From Pseudomonadota bacterium (GTDB lineage: Bacteria > Pseudomonadota > Alphaproteobacteria > Micropepsales > Micropepsaceae): DNA of 8,430 bases. Shown here one piece after another: positions 5,536 to 8,430 of the stretch. Every line of letters begins with the position of its first letter. Positions within the stretch are counted from its first letter, which is position 1. Where the stretch lies: contig JAKBAU010000148.1 in NCBI GenBank assembly GCA_021808875.1, forward strand, positions 1-8,430, given 5' to 3'. The position numbers and the translations under genes were made by a program. A model generated the notes under the pieces. That model was not told where the DNA came from and did no database searches. It saw nothing but the letters and a program-made list of their open reading frames with translations.

Positions 5536-7458
5536 TTACTGTGATTTGCGCACGCGTAGATACCACTCGGAGAGTAAGCGAACCTGTTTTTCGGTGTAGC
5601 CGCGATCCACCATGCGGCGGACAAAGTCCTGGTGCTTCTGCTGGTCACCCTTGGACGCCTTGGGATTGAAAGAGATCACCGGTAGCAGATCCTCGGTGTT
5701 GGAGAACATCTTCTTTTCGATGACGGCGCGCAGCTTCTCATAGGAGAGCCAGCTTGGGTTTTTGCCCTGATTGTTGGCCCGCGCGCGCAGCACGAAATTG
5801 ACCACTTCGTTGCGGAAGTCCTTGGGATTGGAGATGCCTGCCGGCTTCTCGATCTTTTCCAGCTCCTCGTTCAGGGCCTGACGGTTGAGGATCTCGCCGG
5901 TGTCGGGGTCGCGGAACTCCTGATCCTGGATCCAGAAGTCGGCGTACATGACGTAGCGGTCGAAGATGTTCTGCCCGTATTCGGAGTAGCTTTCGAGATA
6001 GGCGGTCTGGATTTCCTTGCCGATGAATTCGACGTAGCGCGGCGCCAGATATTCCTTGAGAAAGCCGAGATAGCGATCCTGGACGTCTTGACCGAACTGT
6101 TCCTGCTCGATCTGCATCTCAAGAACATGCAAGAGATGGACGGGATTGGCGGCAATTTCGCTGTGATCATAGTTGAAAACGCGCGAGAGAATCTTGAACG
6201 CGAAGCGCGTCGACAGTCCCGTCATGCCTTCATCGACGCCGGCGGCGTCGCGATACTCCTGGTAGGACTTGGCCTTGGGATCGGTGTCTTTCAGATTTTC
6301 GCCGTCGTAGATACGCATTTTCGAATAGATCGATGAGTTCTCTGGTGACTTCAAGCGCGACAGGACGGAGAACTGCGCCAGCATGCGCAAGGTGTCGGGA
6401 GCGCAGGGGGCGGTGCGCAGCGAGGAGCCCTCGAGCAGCTTGCGATAGATGGCGATCTCTTCGCTGACGCGCAGACAGTAAGGCACCTTGACGATGTAGA
6501 TGCGATCGATGAAGGCCTCATTGTTCTTGTTGTTGCGAAAGCCCTGCCATTCCGCCTCGTTGGAGTGGGCGAGCACGACGCCATCGAAAGGGATGGGACC
6601 GATGGCCTCGGTGCCATTGTAATTGGCTTCCTGGGTCGCGGTCAGCAGGGGATGCAGGACCTTGATCGGCGCCTTGAACATTTCGACGAACTCGAGCAGA
6701 CCGCGGTTGGCTTTGCACAGGCCGCCGGAGTAGGCGTAGGCGTCTGGATCATTCTGGGCGTAGGACTCGAGTTTGCGGATGTCGACCTTGCCGACCAGGG
6801 CCGAAATGTCCTGGTTGTTTTCATCGCCGGGCTCGGTTTTGGCGATGGCGATCTGATCGAGGAGAGAGGGGTAGCGCTTGACCACCTGGAACTTGCTGAT
6901 GTCGCCGCCCAATTCATGCAGGCGCTTCATCGCCCAGGGCGACATGATGCCGCGCAGATAACGTGTCGGAATGCCGTACTCCTCCTGCAGGATCTGTCCA
7001 TCCTCGTCGGCGTCGAACAGCGCCAGTGGCGACTCGTTGATCGGACTGCCGGCGATGGCGTAGAAAGGCGTCTTTTCCATCATCGATTTCAGGCGTTCGG
7101 CCAGCGACGACTTGCCGCCGCCCACCGGTCCGAGCAGATAGAGGATCTGCTTGCGCTCCTCCAGCCCCTGGGCGGCGTGGCGGAAATAGGCGACGATCTG
7201 CTCGATCGCCTCCTCCATGCCGTAGAACTCGGCGAAGGCCGGGTAGCGTTTGATGATCTTGTTAGAAAAGATGCGCGACAGGATCGGGTCGCGTGCGGTA
7301 TCGACGAGTTCGGGCTCCCCGATGGCCTGCAGCAAGCGTTCGGCGGCGCTGGCATAGGCGGCAGGATCTCGGCGACAGACCTCGAGATAGTCCTGCAGGC
7401 TGATGACGTCTTCGCGCGACTGCTCATAGCGATGCTGCACGTGGGTAAAAATCGACAT
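5536..7458 (-). CDS. prkA: PrkA/YeaG-type AAA+ serine protein kinase
   Basis: 640 residues (E. coli YeaG has 644), highly similar throughout. The ATG at 7456-7458 is chosen because MSIFTHVQHRYEQ matches the family start and GGGAGAG lies just upstream; the frame continues 27 codons further to 7539, but that stretch is Arg-rich, atypical and spacer-like. Seen: an AAA+ core with Walker A GPVGGGKS (110-117), a likely Walker B at GLLEFVE (253-259) in which Val takes the place of the usual Asp before the Glu, a sensor-1-like HSNEAEW (298-304) and basic NNKNNEAFIDR (309-319) as the likely arginine-finger region. The C-terminal part (about 420-640) is the PrkA C-terminal domain with distant kinase relationship. 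Known: members autophosphorylate and act in sporulation (Bacillus) or stationary-phase and nitrogen-starvation survival (enterics); substrates are poorly defined. First gene of the prkA-yeaH-spoVR unit, 87 bases after apaH, with a possible promoter and hairpin in that gap. Confidence 0.97.
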   Translation of the reverse strand: MSIFTHVQHRYEQSREDVISLQDYLEVCRRDPAAYASAAERLLQAIGEPELVDTARDPILSRIFSNKIIKRYPAFAEFYGMEEAIEQIVAYFRHAAQGLEERKQILYLLGPVGGGKSSLAERLKSMMEKTPFYAIAGSPINESPLALFDADEDGQILQEEYGIPTRYLRGIMSPWAMKRLHELGGDISKFQVVKRYPSLLDQIAIAKTEPGDENNQDISALVGKVDIRKLESYAQNDPDAYAYSGGLCKANRGLLEFVEMFKAPIKVLHPLLTATQEANYNGTEAIGPIPFDGVVLAHSNEAEWQGFRNNKNNEAFIDRIYIVKVPYCLRVSEEIAIYRKLLEGSSLRTAPCAPDTLRMLAQFSVLSRLKSPENSSIYSKMRIYDGENLKDTDPKAKSYQEYRDAAGVDEGMTGLSTRFAFKILSRVFNYDHSEIAANPVHLLHVLEMQIEQEQFGQDVQDRYLGFLKEYLAPRYVEFIGKEIQTAYLESYSEYGQNIFDRYVMYADFWIQDQEFRDPDTGEILNRQALNEELEKIEKPAGISNPKDFRNEVVNFVLRARANNQGKNPSWLSYEKLRAVIEKKMFSNTEDLLPVISFNPKASKGDQQKHQDFVRRMVDRGYTEKQVRLLSEWYLRVRKSQ

Positions 7459-7485
7459 GGCTCTCTCCCGACGGACTCGCACTTT

Positions 7486-7503
7486 CAGACTAGACCGAAA
7501 ATC
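7486..7503 (-). promoter_or_regulatory. CTAG-centred motif upstream of prkA; possible -10 element
   Basis: On the coding strand this reads GATTTTCGGTCTAGTCTG, ending 27 bases before the prkA ATG. CTAGTCT agrees with the sigma-S -10 consensus CTATACT at 5 of 7 positions, and a start near 7480 would leave a leader of about 22 bases containing the ribosome site. No convincing -35 is seen, which sigma-S promoters can tolerate. It shares 14 of 16 bases, apart from a two-base insertion, with the motif upstream of the cytochrome c peroxidase (814-829). In E. coli the orthologous operon is under stationary-phase control, which fits but does not prove the assignment. Confidence 0.35.
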
Positions 7504-7536
7504 AGGGGATGGATACGTCCGGCGCTGATTTTTCGG
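7495..7536. repeat. Inverted repeat / potential hairpin in the apaH-prkA spacer
   Basis: CCGAAAATCAG (7495-7505) and CTGATTTTTCGG (7525-7536) are complementary over 11 pairs with a single bulged base. They enclose a 19-base loop that itself holds the partial dyad GGATACGTCC (7511-7520). It begins ten bases after the apaH stop. No U-run follows on the minus strand, so it is not a standard terminator. It may be an mRNA processing or stability hairpin between apaH and prkA, or an operator overlapping the putative prkA promoter. Confidence 0.5.
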
Positions 7537-7545
7537 CACGCGCCT

Positions 7546-8379
7546 TCAAGCGACGGGCCAGCCACCGGGCTGACAGGCCTGTGCGATGATCTCGTCGCGC
7601 TCGAGATCGTAGGCGCTCAGCGCCCCTCCCCAGACACAGCCGGTGTCGAGGGCGACGACGTCGCTGTAGCCGGTGCCATCGACCAGCGTCGACCAGTGAC
7701 CGAAGAAGATGCGGCGCTCTTCCCAGTCGGCGTGTGGCCAGCGAAACCAGGGAGCGAAGCCCGCCGGCATGTCGTCCGTCTCACCCAGTTTGTGCCGGAA
7801 TTCGAGTCGGCCGGCGGCGGTGCACAGGCGCATGCGCACGAGGTAGTTGGTGATGACGCGCAGTCGCTCATAGCCCTGCAGGGTCTCCTGCCAGAGCTCC
7901 GGCGTGTCGCCCATCATCGCCGCCAGGAGCTGACGGTGGTCGTCGTCGCGCAAGGCGCTCTCGAGTTCACGCGCCAGGCGGCGGGCGTCAGCCAGGCTCC
8001 AGCAGGGCGGGATGCCGGCGTGGACGAGGACGGCGCGATCATCCGGGAGATCGAGCAGCATCGGACGCTGTCGTAGCCAGGATGCCAGTTCATCGCGATC
8101 AGGAGCTGCGAGCAGGGTGTCGAGGCGATCCTTGCTCGCCGCCCGGCGCTGGCCGTCGAGGATCATCAGAAGATGGAGGTCGTGATTGCCGAGGACGCTG
8201 TCGGCGGAGCTGCCGAAGTCGCGCAGCAGGCGCAGGGTGGCCAGGGAATCCTCGCCGCGACTGACCAGGTCGCCGGCGCAAAGCAGGGTGTCGCGGCTCG
8301 GCGAGAAGTCGAGACGGAGGAGCAGGGCGCGCAAGGCGGCGTGACAGCCTTGCAGATCGCCGACGAGGTAGCGCGCCAT
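7546..8379 (-). CDS. apaH: Symmetrical bis(5'-nucleosyl)-tetraphosphatase (Ap4A hydrolase)
   Basis: 277 residues, the usual ApaH length (about 270-280). It splits diadenosine tetraphosphate symmetrically into two ADP, controlling the stress nucleotide Ap4A in the cytoplasm. Seen: the metallophosphatase motifs GDLQGC (7-12), GDLVSRG (36-42), GNHD (64-67), VHAG (119-122), FGHW (226-229) and DTGCVWGG (245-252), all in the ApaH order. The first motif has Gln10 where E. coli has His (GDVHG); GDLQG/GDIQG forms are, to my knowledge, common in ApaH of pseudomonads and relatives, so this is a subtype and not a defect. The ATG (8377-8379) overlaps the apaG stop by one base (TGATG), with GGGAG ten bases upstream, implying coupled translation. 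The gene ends 87 bases before prkA. Confidence 0.97.
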   Translation of the reverse strand: MARYLVGDLQGCHAALRALLLRLDFSPSRDTLLCAGDLVSRGEDSLATLRLLRDFGSSADSVLGNHDLHLLMILDGQRRAASKDRLDTLLAAPDRDELASWLRQRPMLLDLPDDRAVLVHAGIPPCWSLADARRLARELESALRDDDHRQLLAAMMGDTPELWQETLQGYERLRVITNYLVRMRLCTAAGRLEFRHKLGETDDMPAGFAPWFRWPHADWEERRIFFGHWSTLVDGTGYSDVVALDTGCVWGGALSAYDLERDEIIAQACQPGGWPVA

Positions 8380-8430
8380 CAGTGCAGGGCTCCCGGCACG
8401 GCGAGGGTGAAGGCCGGGATGTCGGCCTCG
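8379..8430 (-). CDS. apaG: ApaG (DUF525) C-terminus, runs off right edge
   Basis: Only the last 16 codons and TGA stop are inside the window. They read EADIPAFTLAVPGALH, which matches the conserved ApaG tail (E. coli ends IDIPVFRLAVPTLIH). ApaG is a small (about 125 residue) fibronectin-III-like protein of unclear role, encoded just before apaH in many gammaproteobacteria. The stop overlaps the apaH start by one base. Identification rests on this short tail plus the gene order. Confidence 0.88.
   Translation of the reverse strand, partial: EADIPAFTLAVPGALH

Noticed and set aside
7459..7539. N-terminal extension of prkA by 27 codons
   Set aside because: The extension is Arg-rich, absent from E. 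coli YeaG, overlaps the inverted repeat and lacks a good ribosome site, whereas the ATG at 7456-7458 has one and matches the family start.
7459..7545. A sigma-54 (-24/-12) promoter before prkA, looked for because the E. coli operon responds to nitrogen starvation
   Set aside because: No GG-N10-GC element with acceptable TGGCAC/TTGC context is found in the spacer.
6565..8076. Long plus-strand open frame (503 codons) antisense to prkA and apaH
   Set aside because: It lies opposite two clearly conserved genes, crosses their spacer, and its translation has no recognisable domain. It is the usual GC-rich shadow frame.

Overview
This window is a compact, GC-rich bacterial chromosome segment in which every gene lies on the minus strand, so it reads from high to low coordinates: apaG (3' end only) - apaH - prkA - yeaH (DUF444/VWA) - spoVR (ycgB-type) - cca - ohrR-like MarR regulator - di-haem cytochrome c peroxidase (5' part only). 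The organism is most probably a gammaproteobacterium. Cca has the bifunctional HD-containing architecture of E. coli Cca with the same residue numbering at the HD site. apaG and apaH overlap as in enterics and pseudomonads. The PrkA, YeaH and SpoVR proteins look strongly E. coli-like. The genus cannot be named from this sequence. I see no RNA gene, transposon, CRISPR array or prophage trace, and no gene-free stretch longer than about 100 bases.

Region by region: 8379-8430 is the last 16 codons of apaG, whose TGA overlaps the ATG of apaH. apaH (7546-8379) degrades diadenosine tetraphosphate. An 87-base spacer (7459-7545) with an inverted repeat and a CTAG-centred motif precedes prkA. The core of the window (2680-7458) is the three-gene module prkA-yeaH-spoVR: an AAA+-type Ser/Thr kinase, a MIDAS-containing von Willebrand A protein and a SpoVR protein. 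The junctions are 33 and 15 bases, which indicates one transcript. This widely conserved stationary-phase/starvation module has no settled biochemical function and is the best candidate for a poorly described system here. cca (1391-2635) follows with its own perfect TATAAT box. Next comes an OhrR-type peroxide-sensing repressor (860-1363), and then a periplasmic di-haem cytochrome c peroxidase running off the left edge (1-759).

The window has a stress-response theme: Ap4A turnover (apaH), starvation/stationary-phase signalling (prkA-yeaH-spoVR), organic peroxide sensing (ohrR) and peroxide reduction (ccp). Two non-coding observations stand out. First, a GC-only 8-bp hairpin, with the yeaH stop codon as its loop, sits between a strong Shine-Dalgarno sequence and the spoVR start; folding it would bring the two to normal spacing. 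Second, a nearly identical CTAG-centred motif lies upstream of both prkA and ccp and resembles a stationary-phase (sigma-S-like) -10 element, suggesting that the two units may be co-regulated.
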